Source: Ignatzschineria rhizosphaerae (GTDB lineage Bacteria > Pseudomonadota > Gammaproteobacteria > Cardiobacteriales > Wohlfahrtiimonadaceae). From it: a stretch of DNA of 64,000 nt. Shown here piece by piece: positions 47,983 through 57,511 of the stretch. Made by a program: the position numbers and the translations under genes. The notes beneath the pieces are model-generated. The model was not told the origin of the DNA and ran no database searches. It worked only from the letters and a program-made list of their open reading frames with translations. The stretch covers positions 1,236,501 to 1,300,500 of the forward strand of contig NZ_CP093379.1 of assembly GCF_022655595.1 (NCBI RefSeq), given 5' to 3'. Position 1 is the first letter of the stretch. The number at the start of each line of letters is the position of its first letter.

Positions 47983-48080
47983 GATAGTTCCTTACTCGAT
48001 CTTTCATAATTTATTGTCATATTTATCGATCTTTTAGACTTTTCTACCTTAATGAAGACGATTTATTAAGAAAAACCGCC

Positions 48081-48115
48081 CAAAAAAGAAAAGCCCGTAA
48101 CAACAGTTACGGGCT
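48081..48115 (-). terminator. Strong hairpin downstream of the SH3/YgiM-like gene
   Basis: A perfect 10-bp stem, AGCCCGTAAC pairing with GTTACGGGCT around a 4-base loop. On the minus strand it is followed by TTTTCTTTTTT. It lies about 150 bp beyond the SH3-gene stop and just upstream of the MetQ-like pair. Confidence 0.8.
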
Positions 48116-48265
48116 CTCAACTATTTTGGCATAGAGTTTTCGTCTAATTATGAGTACCATCATCAGATATAACTCTCTATATCACGCTTTAGCTGTTGTG
48201 CCCGCAAGCTGTTTCAAATCGGCAAACTTTATTAAAGCGACTCCCCGCTAAAATGTCAATCTTTT

Positions 48266-48970
48266 TTAAAAATCCCAACTGCGTTTACGACGAGTTTTCG
48301 CAAAAAGACGAGGTAAAATAGCAGATCCTAAAATAATTCCACCCAGTAAAATCAATGCTCCCGCCGTCCATTCACTGCTACGATTAACAGATTGCAATCT
48401 TGCATTTTCTTGTGTTAAACGGGTAATTTCTACCTTTTGTAGATGATCTTTTTTATTTAACTCTTCATTTTCTTGTGCAAGCTCAATCTCATGCTCATTT
48501 AATTTACGAAGCTCAATAATTTCTGATCTTAATGCCTCATTTTCAGCATTTAAAACCTCAAGCTCTAACTCAAGACCCGACTTTTCATCATTTAAACGAT
48601 CTTTAACGCTATTTTGCTGCTCTTTAATCTTCTCAATCTGTGCTTCTAATGCTCTATTTTCATTTAAAAGTGGCTCATAGCGCTCTTTCGCTTCTTCAAT
48701 ATAATTACGTGCACTTGGCTCATTCATTAAGAAACTTTGATGAATCCAACCCGTTTTTCCCCCTTCATAACGAATTTGTACATAACCATTTCGCTCTGAG
48801 ACTTTCTCTACAGGTTCGCCGGCATTAATCATCTTAATAATACGGTAATTATCAGTAGAACCTGAGCGAATCGGCGCTTGCAATGCATCACTAATATAGA
48901 GCTGTTCAGCCATTGAGAAAGATGAGACTAAAAGTAGTGCTGTCGTTAAAATGCGCATTGTTCCCTTCAT
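48266..48970 (-). CDS. SH3-domain envelope protein, YgiM/TIGR04211 family
   Basis: 234 residues (230 if the ATG at 48958 is used; the signal peptide fits either). Order: signal peptide (to about SMA-EQ), a bacterial SH3 domain (about 24-85: LYISDALQAPIRSG, TGWIHQSFL), a long Glu/Leu/Asn-rich coiled coil (about 90-195), one membrane helix (about 202-222) and a basic tail RRKRSW. This is the layout of E. coli YgiM, a membrane-anchored periplasmic protein of unclear function often found beside cca. No such neighbour is present here. Confidence 0.88.
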   Translation of the reverse strand: MKGTMRILTTALLLVSSFSMAEQLYISDALQAPIRSGSTDNYRIIKMINAGEPVEKVSERNGYVQIRYEGGKTGWIHQSFLMNEPSARNYIEEAKERYEPLLNENRALEAQIEKIKEQQNSVKDRLNDEKSGLELELEVLNAENEALRSEIIELRKLNEHEIELAQENEELNKKDHLQKVEITRLTQENARLQSVNRSSEWTAGALILLGGIILGSAILPRLFAKTRRKRSWDF

Positions 48971-49290
48971 AACTGGATTTACCTACTGATTGTTATCATT
49001 TAGAAATTTTATAAAGTGCCATTATACATGAAAATCATCCGTAATTTTGAGTGCTTTTCATAAAGTTTTCACCAAGTTTTTTAATCTTTTCGTAACCTTT
49101 TCTCTTCTTTAATAATTTTATTTATTCACTGTCAACTCATTTAGCTAAATCTCTTAGCTTCTCCCTTTAGATCTCCAGTCTAAAATCATACAAAGACACA
49201 ACCAATGGGCTATCTCTTCCTCTTCAGCAACAAAATTAAGCGCTCTTTATGCAATCATTCCTCTTTTTTGAGTATCATCAATAAAACGGC
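48971..49290. other. Intergenic region, no gene seen
   Basis: AT-rich stretch upstream of the SH3-protein gene, with no ORF, RNA gene or strong hairpin recognised. The adjoining 49291-49466 is a degraded Correia-like copy. Confidence 0.4.
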
Positions 49291-49466
49291 TTACCGTAAA
49301 ATATATTAAAAAAACCAATAAATTAAATTGCCAGAATATAGGTTATGAGAAACACAAAAATCGTTCTATCTTGGTATCTGGTATCTGGTTTCCCATAAAC
49401 TAGTTGAATGCTTACGGCCCTATTTTACTTTTAAAAGGGTGCTTCTTAAACTAAATCGACAATAAA
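49291..49466 (+). repeat. Correia-like repeat copy 8, degraded
   Basis: Plus orientation, about 175 bp. It keeps AAATTGCCAGAATATAGGTTATGAGAAACAC-type order, ATCGTTCTATC, and the right end GGGTGCTTCTTAAACTAAATCGACAATA. The left terminus is poor and a short local duplication (GGTATCTGGTATCTGGT) enlarges the core. Confidence 0.65.
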
Positions 49467-49546
49467 GCTAAAACGTATTCTTTACATCTAGAAATCAATG
49501 TTATCTAATACTTTAATATTGACAGATCAGTGATTAGGAGAGTTTT

Positions 49547-50266
49547 ATGAAAATTTTTATTATTACAGGTGCTTCAAAAGGAATTGGTAATGCGCTAGCG
49601 ACAATCTTGGAATCAGAAGGTCACAAAGTCCTACGGATTGCTAGAAGTAACCCTGATAATTTATCTAATCTAATGCCATTAGACATTACAACTGATAATG
49701 CCAATACAAAAATCTTAAAATGGCTAAAACCTCTTATCTCGCTTGCAACCGAAATTACCTTAATTAATAATGCCGGGATGATTGGCCCCATAGAACAAAT
49801 CGGTCAACTAGATAATGCACATCTTGAAAAAGCGATCGCCCTTAATGTTATCGCCCCCATCTCCCTCACTAATGATTTTGCCGCTTTAACCCAAGATCTG
49901 CCTATTAGTAAAAATGTGATCAATATCTCATCGGGCGCAGGTAGACACGTTTATTCAGGATGGTCGATCTATTGCACAACGAAAGCGGCAATCGATCAAT
50001 TCACGCGCGCAATGCATGTGGAACAAACAACAAAGCCTTACCCCATCTATGTTTCGGCGCTTGCCCCTGGCGTGATTGATACAGATATGCAAGTTGAAAT
50101 TCGTGGAAGTAAAAAAACAGCTTTTCCCAATATCGATCGCTTTGTAGATCTAAAAGAGAATGGAAATCTTCTCTCACCGCATGAATCCGCCACAATGATT
50201 CTCAATTATCTCAACTCTCCTTTAATGAAAGGCGATAATCCGATTGCAGATGTCAGGGATATATAG
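49547..50266 (+). CDS. SDR-family NAD(P)-dependent oxidoreductase
   Basis: 239 residues, classical short-chain dehydrogenase. The cofactor motif TGASKGIG is at residues 8-15, NNAG near 75, catalytic Ser in NISSGAGR, and YCTTK with the catalytic Tyr and Lys near 146-150, followed by APGVIDTDM. Arg34 after the second strand (RIARSN) suggests NADP preference. The sequence style is closest to the sepiapterin/benzil reductase branch, but the substrate is unknown. A TTAGGAGAG site precedes the ATG. Monocistronic. Confidence 0.88.
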   Translation: MKIFIITGASKGIGNALATILESEGHKVLRIARSNPDNLSNLMPLDITTDNANTKILKWLKPLISLATEITLINNAGMIGPIEQIGQLDNAHLEKAIALNVIAPISLTNDFAALTQDLPISKNVINISSGAGRHVYSGWSIYCTTKAAIDQFTRAMHVEQTTKPYPIYVSALAPGVIDTDMQVEIRGSKKTAFPNIDRFVDLKENGNLLSPHESATMILNYLNSPLMKGDNPIADVRDI

Positions 50267-50390
50267 ATTATATTATTGTGAGATAAATAAACAATGCTGC
50301 GTCAATAATTATAAAGAATAAAAAAATAGCAAAGCGCTAGGCGCCTTGCTCAAATTATATTATTTTCTCAGGATAATATACAAAAGGACA

Positions 50391-50427
50391 TTAGCAGCCA
50401 ATTTAAGGAGGAACTGCTAACGGTTTT
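50391..50427 (+). terminator. Possible terminator after the SDR gene or of a small RNA
   Basis: TTAGCAG and CTGCTAA arms with a 16-base loop are followed by CGGTTTTT. The stem is short. Confidence 0.4.
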
Positions 50428-50593
50428 TATTATAACTATAGATATGTAAATATTTATATATTAGTAAATAATTATTACCAATAGACAGACATATTGAATA
50501 TAGACAGGGCTATTTTTAAACTTGAAGTCTTAGAAGTTTTTTAAAAAATCATTAAAATCCTCCTTAATTGCAGAAAGATAAAATATTCCTACC

Positions 50594-50629
50594 TAAAAAA
50601 AGCCCCCTATCTTTTAAAATAGAGGGCTT
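50594..50629 (-). terminator. htpG terminator
   Basis: On the minus strand AGCCCTCTATTTT..ATAGGGGGCT forms a G-C rich stem followed by TTTTTTT. It lies 50 bp past the htpG stop. Confidence 0.85.
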
Positions 50630-50678
50630 AGCTCTGTTTACTATTAGCTTTACTTGATTAAAAAAGGAAATAGCACTC

Positions 50679-52580
50679 TTACTTACGATTCATTAAACGA
50701 TTTAATCTTGCAACAAACTCCGATGGATTATCAAGTTGCGCGCCTTCCAGTAACAATGCCTCTTCATAAACAAGCATTGCAATATCGCTAGAAAGCTCAG
50801 CATCACTTGTTTTATCTAACATTACTAAAAGAGGATGTTTAGGGTTAATTTCAAGCCATGGCTTCATTGAAGGAACATCATGCCCCGCTTCCCTTAACAT
50901 CTTCTCAAAATGCCCGCTTAAAGCATGCTCATTTCTTACTAAAACAGACGCTGAATCTGTTAAACGTTTAGAGATCTTCACATTTTCAACTCGCTCGCCA
51001 AGCACCTCTTTCATTCGCTCAACAAGTTTAACCTCTTCTTCTGTTACGGCTTTTTCAGCTTCCTGATCTTCCGCTTTATCACCAAGATCGACATCACCTT
51101 TGGCAACGTTCACCATCTCTGTGCCATCAAACTCATGAAGGAACCCAGTCATCCAATCATCAATAACATCCGTCATAAGTAAGACTTCAATGCCTTTGGA
51201 TTTAAAGATCTCTAAATGTGGGCTATTTTTTGCTGTATTGAGTGAATCAGCAGTGATGTAGTAGATCTTATCTTGCCCTTCTGCCATACGCTCTTTATAC
51301 GCTTTAAGAGATACGGACTCTTCATCTGTAACTGTTGAAGCAAAGCGAAGCAGTCCTGCGATCTTCTCACGATTACTATGATCTTCCCCTAAGCCTTCTT
51401 TTAATACTCGACCAAATTGACCCCAGAATTTTGCATATTTTTCTGCATCATTACTTAAAGACTCAAGCATCGTCAACGAGCGGCGAGTTAAGCCTTGGCG
51501 AATAGTATCGATCGTTTTAGAGTTTTGTAAAATTTCACGAGAAATATTAAGCGGTAAATCTTGTGTATCAACAATCCCTTTAATAAAACGCAAGTATCTT
51601 GGTACAAGCTTATCTGAGCCCGCCATGATAAAGACACGCTGCACATAAAGATCAATACCATATTTTACCTCTTGATCCCATAATCCTTGCGGTGCAACAC
51701 TTGGAATATAAAGCAGCGATGTATAAGAAGTATTGCCTTCAACTCGATTATGACTCCATGAAAGAGGCGCTGAGAAATCATGCGTTAACTCTTTATAAAA
51801 TGCTTCATACTCTTCATCTTTAATATCCGAGCGATCACGTTGCCAAAGCGATTCCGCAGAGTTGATCTGCTCAATAACACGCTCTGTTTTAAGCTCTGAA
51901 TTCTCTTCGCCTTCTTTAGGCATAATCGGTTTTTCTACCGCCATCATAATCGGGTAGGCAATATGATCTGAATATTTCTTAACGATCTCTTTAATTGACC
52001 ATTCATTTAATAAATCCAAATCATCCTCACGCATATGAAGCGTAATGGTTGTTCCGGCTTTCTCTTTTGTGGTTTCAGCAAGGGTAAACTCCCCTTCCCC
52101 TTTTGATGTCCAGATCGTTGCGCTACTCTCATCAGTTCCTGCTTTACGAGTGATCAGTTCAATCTCATGGGCGACAATAAATGCTGAGTAAAACCCAACC
52201 CCAAACTGCCCTATTAATTGAGATGCATTTTTCTGATCAGCTTCTAAGCGCTCTAAGAATGCTTTTGTCCCTGATTTTGCAATCGTTCCGATATTATCGA
52301 TCACTTCTTCACGGGTCATTCCAATCCCATTATCGGAGATCGTTAATGTTTTGGCCGCTTTATCAAATGCGATATCAATCTCAGGATTTCCTTGTCCTTC
52401 AATTAATACGGAATCAGTTAAGCCTTCAAAACGACGCTTATCAAGTGCATCTGAGGCATTTGAAATGAGTTCTCTAAGAAAAATTTCACGATTAGAATAG
52501 AGAGAGTGAATCATTAAATTTAATAACTGATTCACTTCTGTTTGAAATTGCATAGTTTCTGGCTGTGTATGCTTAGTCAT
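50679..52580 (-). CDS. htpG: Molecular chaperone HtpG (bacterial Hsp90)
   Basis: 633 residues, standard length. The N-terminal GHKL ATPase domain has LRELISNASDALDKRRF, TISDNGIGMTREEVIDNIG, GTIAKSGTKAF and GQFGVGFYSAF. The middle domain carries YVQRVFIMAGSDKLVPRYLRF and VDTQDLPLNISREILQ, and the C-terminal dimerisation domain ends PSEFVARLNRLMNRK. It acts as an ATP-dependent holdase/remodeller with DnaK in the cytosol. A sigma-32-type promoter (52667-52695) lies 87 bp upstream. Monocistronic. Confidence 0.98.
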   Translation of the reverse strand: MTKHTQPETMQFQTEVNQLLNLMIHSLYSNREIFLRELISNASDALDKRRFEGLTDSVLIEGQGNPEIDIAFDKAAKTLTISDNGIGMTREEVIDNIGTIAKSGTKAFLERLEADQKNASQLIGQFGVGFYSAFIVAHEIELITRKAGTDESSATIWTSKGEGEFTLAETTKEKAGTTITLHMREDDLDLLNEWSIKEIVKKYSDHIAYPIMMAVEKPIMPKEGEENSELKTERVIEQINSAESLWQRDRSDIKDEEYEAFYKELTHDFSAPLSWSHNRVEGNTSYTSLLYIPSVAPQGLWDQEVKYGIDLYVQRVFIMAGSDKLVPRYLRFIKGIVDTQDLPLNISREILQNSKTIDTIRQGLTRRSLTMLESLSNDAEKYAKFWGQFGRVLKEGLGEDHSNREKIAGLLRFASTVTDEESVSLKAYKERMAEGQDKIYYITADSLNTAKNSPHLEIFKSKGIEVLLMTDVIDDWMTGFLHEFDGTEMVNVAKGDVDLGDKAEDQEAEKAVTEEEVKLVERMKEVLGERVENVKISKRLTDSASVLVRNEHALSGHFEKMLREAGHDVPSMKPWLEINPKHPLLVMLDKTSDAELSSDIAMLVYEEALLLEGAQLDNPSEFVARLNRLMNRK

Positions 52581-52666
52581 GATGCTCTTAAACTCCTTGT
52601 CATCTTTTTATTTATGTTACACATCAATTAAAGTTTGTCTGCTCGACAAAAATAAAGTCACTTAAA

Positions 52667-52695
52667 TAGATGGCGCTCGTTTTTAAAATTTCAAG
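52667..52695 (-). promoter_or_regulatory. Sigma-32 heat-shock promoter of htpG
   Basis: Read on the minus strand: -35 CTTGAAA (52695-52689, in a CCCTTGAAA context), 13 bp, then -10 CGCCATCTA (52675-52667). This matches the RpoH consensus CTTGAA-N(11-16)-CCCCATNTA with one difference in the -10. It lies in the right place and direction for htpG. Confidence 0.85.
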
Positions 52696-52785
52696 GGAGA
52701 AGTAAAAAGTTCTTCCAAACTCTTAATGATAAATTTATTACTCAGTCTAAAAAGGCATCAAAATAATCTATTAAAATCGAAAACT

Positions 52786-52905
52786 TATAGTAAAACCGCT
52801 TTAAAAGTGACTGAGTCAGATTGCCGGCACATCGGTTATGAGAAGCGCAAGAATGGTTCTATCCAGCATTGTGCAAGCTAATTTAATACACACTCTGTAC
52901 CCTTA
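52786..52905 (+). repeat. Correia-like repeat copy 9, right end missing
   Basis: Plus orientation: TATAGTAAAACCGCTTTAAA, GTGACTGAGTCAGATTGCCGG, ATCGGTTATGAGAAGCGC, CATTGTGCAAGC. It ends near CACACTCTGTACCCTTAA, essentially the same internal point at which copy 5 ends, and is followed at once by copy 10. Confidence 0.82.
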
Positions 52906-52906
52906 A

Positions 52907-53009
52907 TATAGTGAAATCGATTTAAATGTGACTGAATCAGATTGCCGGCACATCGATTCTGAGAAGCACAAGAATCGTAAATAGGGCTTCTTAAACCGAA
53001 TCTACTATA
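52907..53009 (+). repeat. Correia-like repeat copy 10, short form
   Basis: 103 bp in plus orientation with both termini: TATAGTGAAATCGATTTAAA at the left and TTAAACCGAATCTACTATA at the right. The middle 50-55 bp are deleted, as in copy 1 (107 bp). Confidence 0.85.
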
Positions 53010-53013
53010 AAAG

Positions 53014-53053
53014 AAAAAGCATCGTAAAATTGATAATCTTAACGATGCTTTTA
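53014..53053. terminator. Bidirectional-type terminator downstream of the second pirin
   Basis: AAAAAGCATCGT and ACGATGCTTTT arms form an 11-bp stem. A-run and T-run flanks let it act for the minus-strand pirin gene that ends at 53094. Confidence 0.8.
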
Positions 53054-53093
53054 ATAATTTTAGAAGCTTTATTGTGAATAATTATCCAATCAA

Positions 53094-53960
53094 CTAGCTC
53101 GGCATTTTACCAAACCGACCTTGCATATAGTCGACAGAAGCCTGCATGATCTCCTCTCTTGTATTCATCACGAAAGGTCCATGACCAAAAATAGGCTCTT
53201 CGATCTCATCACCACTTAAAAATAAGATCACCGAATCTTTATTCGCTGTTATTTCAAGGGTCTCTCCTGATTTATCAAAAATCGCTAGCTCTGCTTCATA
53301 TAGCTGACTGCCATTATCAAGTTGTAATTCACCATGAAGCACTATCAATCCCACTCGGCGATTATGCTTTACAGGAATAGTAATTTTCGCATTGGCTTTT
53401 AAATGAAAATCCCAGACATCAAGTGGTGTAAAGGTCTTTGCAGGCCCTATATTTCCTTCATAATCTCCGGCAATCACTCGCATTTCACCAATATCAGCCC
53501 CAAGCTTCACAGTCGGGATTGTATTACTCGTAATGTGCTGATATCCCGGTTGACTCATCTTATCTTTTGCCGGTAAGTTTACCCACAGTTGCACCATATC
53601 AAATACCCCACCTTTTTCTGCAAAGTCTTGAGAATGGTACTCTTCGTGCAAAATACCCGATGCAGCCGTCATCCACTGAACATCTCCAGGGCCAATAACA
53701 CCGCCTTCGCCCGTAGAATCATGATGAGCCACCTCCCCTTTATAAACAATCGTGACCGTTTCAAACCCTCTATGGGGATGCTCTCCGACACCTCTTTTAT
53801 AAGTTGTAGGTTTAAACTCATTAGGACCTGCGCGGTCTAAAAGAATAAAGGGATTTAAAAGACGACCATGATTATTATAGGTAAAGAGAGAACGAACATT
53901 AAAACCATCGCCAACCCAATGTGCCCCTGGCGCTTGATAGATTCCCATCAGTGTTTTCAT
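53094..53960 (-). CDS. Pirin family protein, canonical type
   Basis: 288 residues. Bicupin with the classical pirin motifs: GVGEHPHRGFETVTIVYKG, AHHDSTGEGGVIGPGDVQWMTA and SGILHEEYHS, giving three His and one Glu for iron. E. coli YhhW and YhaK in this family have quercetin 2,3-dioxygenase activity; the physiological role is uncertain. An AAGGAG site lies upstream. It is more conserved than the other pirin at 12355-13302. Confidence 0.92.
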   Translation of the reverse strand: MKTLMGIYQAPGAHWVGDGFNVRSLFTYNNHGRLLNPFILLDRAGPNEFKPTTYKRGVGEHPHRGFETVTIVYKGEVAHHDSTGEGGVIGPGDVQWMTAASGILHEEYHSQDFAEKGGVFDMVQLWVNLPAKDKMSQPGYQHITSNTIPTVKLGADIGEMRVIAGDYEGNIGPAKTFTPLDVWDFHLKANAKITIPVKHNRRVGLIVLHGELQLDNGSQLYEAELAIFDKSGETLEITANKDSVILFLSGDEIEEPIFGHGPFVMNTREEIMQASVDYMQGRFGKMPS

Positions 53961-54152
53961 TGAAAACTCCTTTTTATTAAAGTTATATATTGACTTTAAT
54001 ATAGAATGTTTTACAAAAGCCTATATTGAATATATTCGAGGGTAAGCTTCAAAAATTTTCGTTATTCGATTATCCAAAGCTTTGTTATGATGAAAATAGT
54101 TCACAACTTATCAATACTTCTTTTAACTGTTTTATTTAACAAAGGAAAAGAT

Positions 54153-54716
54153 ATGAAAAAATTACTATTAGCCACTGCAATGCTTGGCCTGTTCTCAAGT
54201 ACGATAGCTGCAGAATATAAGCTTGACCCATCTCATACTAATGCTCGCTTTAATATTGACCATTTTCAAACCTCAACTAATCATGGTGGTTTTTACGGCA
54301 TTGATGGTGTAGTACAATTTGATGCACAAGCAAAAACAGGCGCATTAGATATCACCATTAAAACGAATACTTTAAACACAGGTAGTAAAGATTTTGATGG
54401 CCACATGAGCAGTAGCGACCTTTTAAATGTAGAGAGTTTTCCTGAAATTAACTTTAAATCTACAAAATGGGTTTTTGATGGCAATAAACCTACTGAAATT
54501 ACAGGTGAATTGACAATGATGGGAAAAACACATCCTGTCACTTTAACTGCTACAAAATTTAACTGCTATGAAAATCCCATGTTTAATGCAGAAGTTTGTG
54601 GCGGTGATTTTACCACCACTATTGATCGTACCCTTTGGGGAATCGACTTCTTAGTTGATGCCGGCATTCCTAAAGAGGTAGAGCTTAAAATTCAAGTAGA
54701 AGCTGTTAAGCAATAA
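54153..54716 (+). CDS. YceI-family periplasmic protein
   Basis: 187 residues from the ATG at 54153, with AAAGGA 8 bp upstream. A signal peptide (KKLLLATAMLGLFSSTIAA) is followed by the YceI lipocalin-like barrel: YKLDPSHTNARFNIDHF, DFDGHMSSSDLLNVESFPEINF, GELTMMGKTHPV, RTLWGIDFLVDAGIP. The family binds isoprenoid lipids (polyprenyl chains) in the periplasm and is linked to base or osmotic stress. It has two cysteines (NCYEN, VCGGD) that could form a disulfide. Monocistronic, with terminator. Confidence 0.92.
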   Translation: MKKLLLATAMLGLFSSTIAAEYKLDPSHTNARFNIDHFQTSTNHGGFYGIDGVVQFDAQAKTGALDITIKTNTLNTGSKDFDGHMSSSDLLNVESFPEINFKSTKWVFDGNKPTEITGELTMMGKTHPVTLTATKFNCYENPMFNAEVCGGDFTTTIDRTLWGIDFLVDAGIPKEVELKIQVEAVKQ

Positions 54717-54794
54717 CTTCTTGTAATTTACCAAACATCCCAATCTTTGATAGCGTCTATCAATCCCTTAAGTAATCGCTACCAAAGAACCAGC

Positions 54795-54828
54795 AATCCT
54801 CTGAAATCTCCCTCAGAGGATTTTTTTA
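54795..54828 (+). terminator. Terminator of the yceI-like gene
   Basis: AATCCTCTGA and TCAGAGGATT arms form a 10-bp stem with an 8-base loop and a T-tail of seven. Confidence 0.92.
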
Positions 54829-54955
54829 CGCCCAAAGCTAGTAATGCTAACAATCCATAGCGATAAAGATAGAGTGCTTACACTATCAAATCCCTACTTC
54901 TTTGTGCTAAAAGCTTGCGTATTATCCCCCCTATTAATCACGATTTAAAACGCAA

Positions 54956-55972
54956 CTACTTAATTTCAGCAATAAACCAACGGCTAAATTCCTGCCAAGG
55001 TATATTAAAATCGGGAAAATCTTTACCCACATCTTCTAATGCCGCCTTAAGATCTGCAGGGCGATAGTGGCAATCTATCAATCTAGTAGCTAGCTGCTCA
55101 AATGGCTCTACAAAAAGGCTATCTGTAAAGATCTTTGCCTTCGTGATTAAGCCGCCTCGAATAATATCTAAATGAATTTCAACACCGCCCCATGAAAAGC
55201 GCTCTGATAGCTCGTGACTAAACTGCAACGCTTGTCCAAAATTCCACTCCCAACTCTGCTGCTTCTCATATTGATCGCTAAAACCTGGAATATTAGGCGG
55301 GTTATCTTCTGAGATCAGCTCAACTGTTTTAGCTTCCCCAAATTGATCAAAGAAAACCTTTTGAATCGCCGCGCAAAGCTTTTCATGATCTAAAGTAACA
55401 TCAAACTCTTGCAAATTTGCAACCCGAGAGCGAACAGAAGTAATCCCTTTTGCTTGAAGCTTTTTAGGATCAGGGTTGAGATAATTGCCAAGCTTGGTAA
55501 AGTCCACATTGATCAGTAAAGTCCCATGATGAAATCCACGATCAAGCGTTTCGCGGTAAGCAGAGCCTGATATTTTACGAATCTCATCCCCAACTTTCAC
55601 AATCAAATCATTACGCCCTGAACTTTCTGCATCAATACCTAAGAGCCCAAGCGCTTTTAAAATAATATTAGTCGATATCGACTTATCATATTCAGGCTTT
55701 CCTGCCATAAAAGTAAAATTTGTATTCCCAAGATCATGAAATACCGCGCCGCCGCCGCTACTTCTACGCGCTAAAGTAATCCCATCTTCTTCCATCTTCT
55801 TGGTATTGCACTCTTTCCAAGGATTTTGCCCCCGACCAATAACAACCGTATTGTCATTACGCCACAAAAATAGCACTTTTTGAGCAGGATCCATACTTCT
55901 AAAAATAGCATCTTCTACCGCAAGATTAAAAAGAGGATTAGTACTTTGAGAAATTAACAAACGTGTCGTCAT
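54956..55972 (-). CDS. lplA: Lipoate-protein ligase LplA
   Basis: 338 residues from the ATG at 55972, identical in length to E. coli LplA; the extra codons to 55990 are rejected. It activates free lipoate with ATP and attaches it to lipoyl domains of 2-oxoacid dehydrogenases and GcvH. Motifs: [34 protein letters not shown] (lipoyl-AMP loop), KISGSAYRE with the catalytic Lys, and [11 protein letters not shown]. The C-terminal accessory domain (about 250-338) is present. It is divergent from the ABC importer operon. Confidence 0.96.
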   Translation of the reverse strand: MTTRLLISQSTNPLFNLAVEDAIFRSMDPAQKVLFLWRNDNTVVIGRGQNPWKECNTKKMEEDGITLARRSSGGGAVFHDLGNTNFTFMAGKPEYDKSISTNIILKALGLLGIDAESSGRNDLIVKVGDEIRKISGSAYRETLDRGFHHGTLLINVDFTKLGNYLNPDPKKLQAKGITSVRSRVANLQEFDVTLDHEKLCAAIQKVFFDQFGEAKTVELISEDNPPNIPGFSDQYEKQQSWEWNFGQALQFSHELSERFSWGGVEIHLDIIRGGLITKAKIFTDSLFVEPFEQLATRLIDCHYRPADLKAALEDVGKDFPDFNIPWQEFSRWFIAEIK

Positions 55973-56112
55973 GGAGAAACCCTTTGGCAAACTAAAATAA
56001 ATGTTGACGATTAATTATCTTACTTGCTATTGTACAAAGCAATAACAAACAAAACATATACATTAAGTATTTATTAAATACTCTTTTAGTCTACTTTAAA
56101 ACAAAATAACCT

Positions 56113-56769
56113 ATGAGTTACCTACAAGAAGTCTATCCCTTGCTCCAAAGTGCTTTTTGGCTCACGCTAAAAATTTCCTTTTGGGGAATTTTAAATGCCT
56201 TTATCCTAGGCATGGTGATGAGTATTATAATTTTTTATCGGATACCTATTTTAAGCCAGATCTTTAATGGCTTTGTCGCATTTTTTAGAAATACGCCCTT
56301 ATTACTGCACCTCTTCTTCTTATATTTTGGTTTTCCAAGAGCCTTTGGCATTGTTATGAGTTTTGAAACTACTGCACTCATTGGTTTATCTCTCTTAGGA
56401 AGCGCTTATATGGCCGAGGCTTTTAAAAGTGGCATTCAGCGAATTGCTAGCTCCCAGCTTGATTCTGGAAAAGCGATTGGATTAAATCCCTTCCAGCTAG
56501 CAAGATATATCATTGTGCCGCAAGCCTTCACCTACAGCGTTCCAGCGATTGGAGCAAACTGCATCTTCCTTTTTAAGGAAACCTCTGTATTTACCGCAAT
56601 TGCCGGCACTGATATCACCACGGTTGTTATCAATCTCATTAGTAATAATGGTCACACCAATGAAAACCTCCTCTTTTTAGTGATCGCTTACGCCATAGTC
56701 ATTATTCCTTTTACGATAGCTTTAACATTCATTGAAAGGAGAGCACGCTATGCAGAATTTGGGGCTTGA
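56113..56769 (+). CDS. Polar amino acid ABC transporter, permease 1
   Basis: 218 residues, HisM/GlnP-type permease with five or six helices. The N-terminal half has FRNTPLLLHLFFLYFG, the signature of this family, and the EAA-type coupling loop is SGIQRIASSQLDSGKAIGLNPFQL. It forms a heterodimer with the next permease, whose ATG at 56750 lies within this gene (20-bp overlap). Confidence 0.93.
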   Translation: MSYLQEVYPLLQSAFWLTLKISFWGILNAFILGMVMSIIIFYRIPILSQIFNGFVAFFRNTPLLLHLFFLYFGFPRAFGIVMSFETTALIGLSLLGSAYMAEAFKSGIQRIASSQLDSGKAIGLNPFQLARYIIVPQAFTYSVPAIGANCIFLFKETSVFTAIAGTDITTVVINLISNNGHTNENLLFLVIAYAIVIIPFTIALTFIERRARYAEFGA

Positions 56770-57421
56770 TATCTTAGATTGGATATCAATTGAAAGACTA
56801 CTCAGCGGACTTTATTTCACCTTAGAAGTAGCACTAATTTCCATTATCATGACGCTTTTTTGGGGGACTATTTTTGGAATTATTCGTACCTCAAATCGCT
56901 TACTTGTACGAGTTCCCTTTCGTCTTTACCTAGAAGTCGTTCGGATCTTACCAACGCTTGTATTGCTCTACCTTCTTTACTATATTTTGCCGGCAATCAT
57001 AAATATTAATATTAGTGGAAGAGTTGTCGGTATCCTTGCGTTTAGCTTCTGGGGCATTGCCGAGATGAGCGATATTGTCAGAGGGAGCATCCTCTCTCTG
57101 CCTAAGCATCAACGAGAGTCCGCACTTGCTATTGGTCTTAACCAGTTTCAACTATTTCGTTATGTCTTACTCCCTCAGGCGCTTAAAATGGCGATACCAC
57201 CTGCCCTTAATCTCTCGGCCCGAATTATTATGACGACCTCCCTGCTCGTCTTAATTGGGGTGCAAGATATTATTAAAGTGGGAAAAGAGATTATTGAATA
57301 TGCTGCGATGATGAATAACCCGATGGCACCATTTTGGATCTATGGACTTATTCTTCTAATCTTTTTTATGATCTGTTATCCCCTCTCAAAGCTTGCCAGC
57401 CGGCTTACTAGAAAGCATTAA
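56750..57421 (+). CDS. Polar amino acid ABC transporter, permease 2
   Basis: 223 residues from the ATG at 56750, with AAAGGAGA inside the preceding gene. HisQ/GlnP-type: LEVVRILPTLVLLYLLYYILP in place of the usual RGTP element, then the EAA loop GSILSLPKHQRESALAIGLNQFQL. It is translationally coupled with permease 1; together they make the membrane channel. Confidence 0.92.
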   Translation: MQNLGLDILDWISIERLLSGLYFTLEVALISIIMTLFWGTIFGIIRTSNRLLVRVPFRLYLEVVRILPTLVLLYLLYYILPAIININISGRVVGILAFSFWGIAEMSDIVRGSILSLPKHQRESALAIGLNQFQLFRYVLLPQALKMAIPPALNLSARIIMTTSLLVLIGVQDIIKVGKEIIEYAAMMNNPMAPFWIYGLILLIFFMICYPLSKLASRLTRKH

Positions 57422-57511
57422 AGAATCATAAACCGCAAATACCTACTTAAAATCATTACTAAATAAACAGATCTTCTTAATCATTAGAATCACTATTAGA
57501 GTTAAAAACGT

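Larger units (their letters stand above)
50267..50678. other. Intergenic region between convergent SDR and htpG genes
   Basis: 412 bp. Contains a GC-rich hairpin at 50327-50348 (GCAAAGCGC/GCGCCTTGC with one mismatch), a second hairpin with T-tail at 50391-50427, and the htpG terminator at 50594-50629. The stretch between them might encode a small RNA, but no promoter was identified. Confidence 0.4.

Noticed and set aside
48200-48250. GCAAGCTGTTTCAAATCGGC resembling the repeat core
   Set aside because: A short isolated match without either terminus; treated as coincidence.
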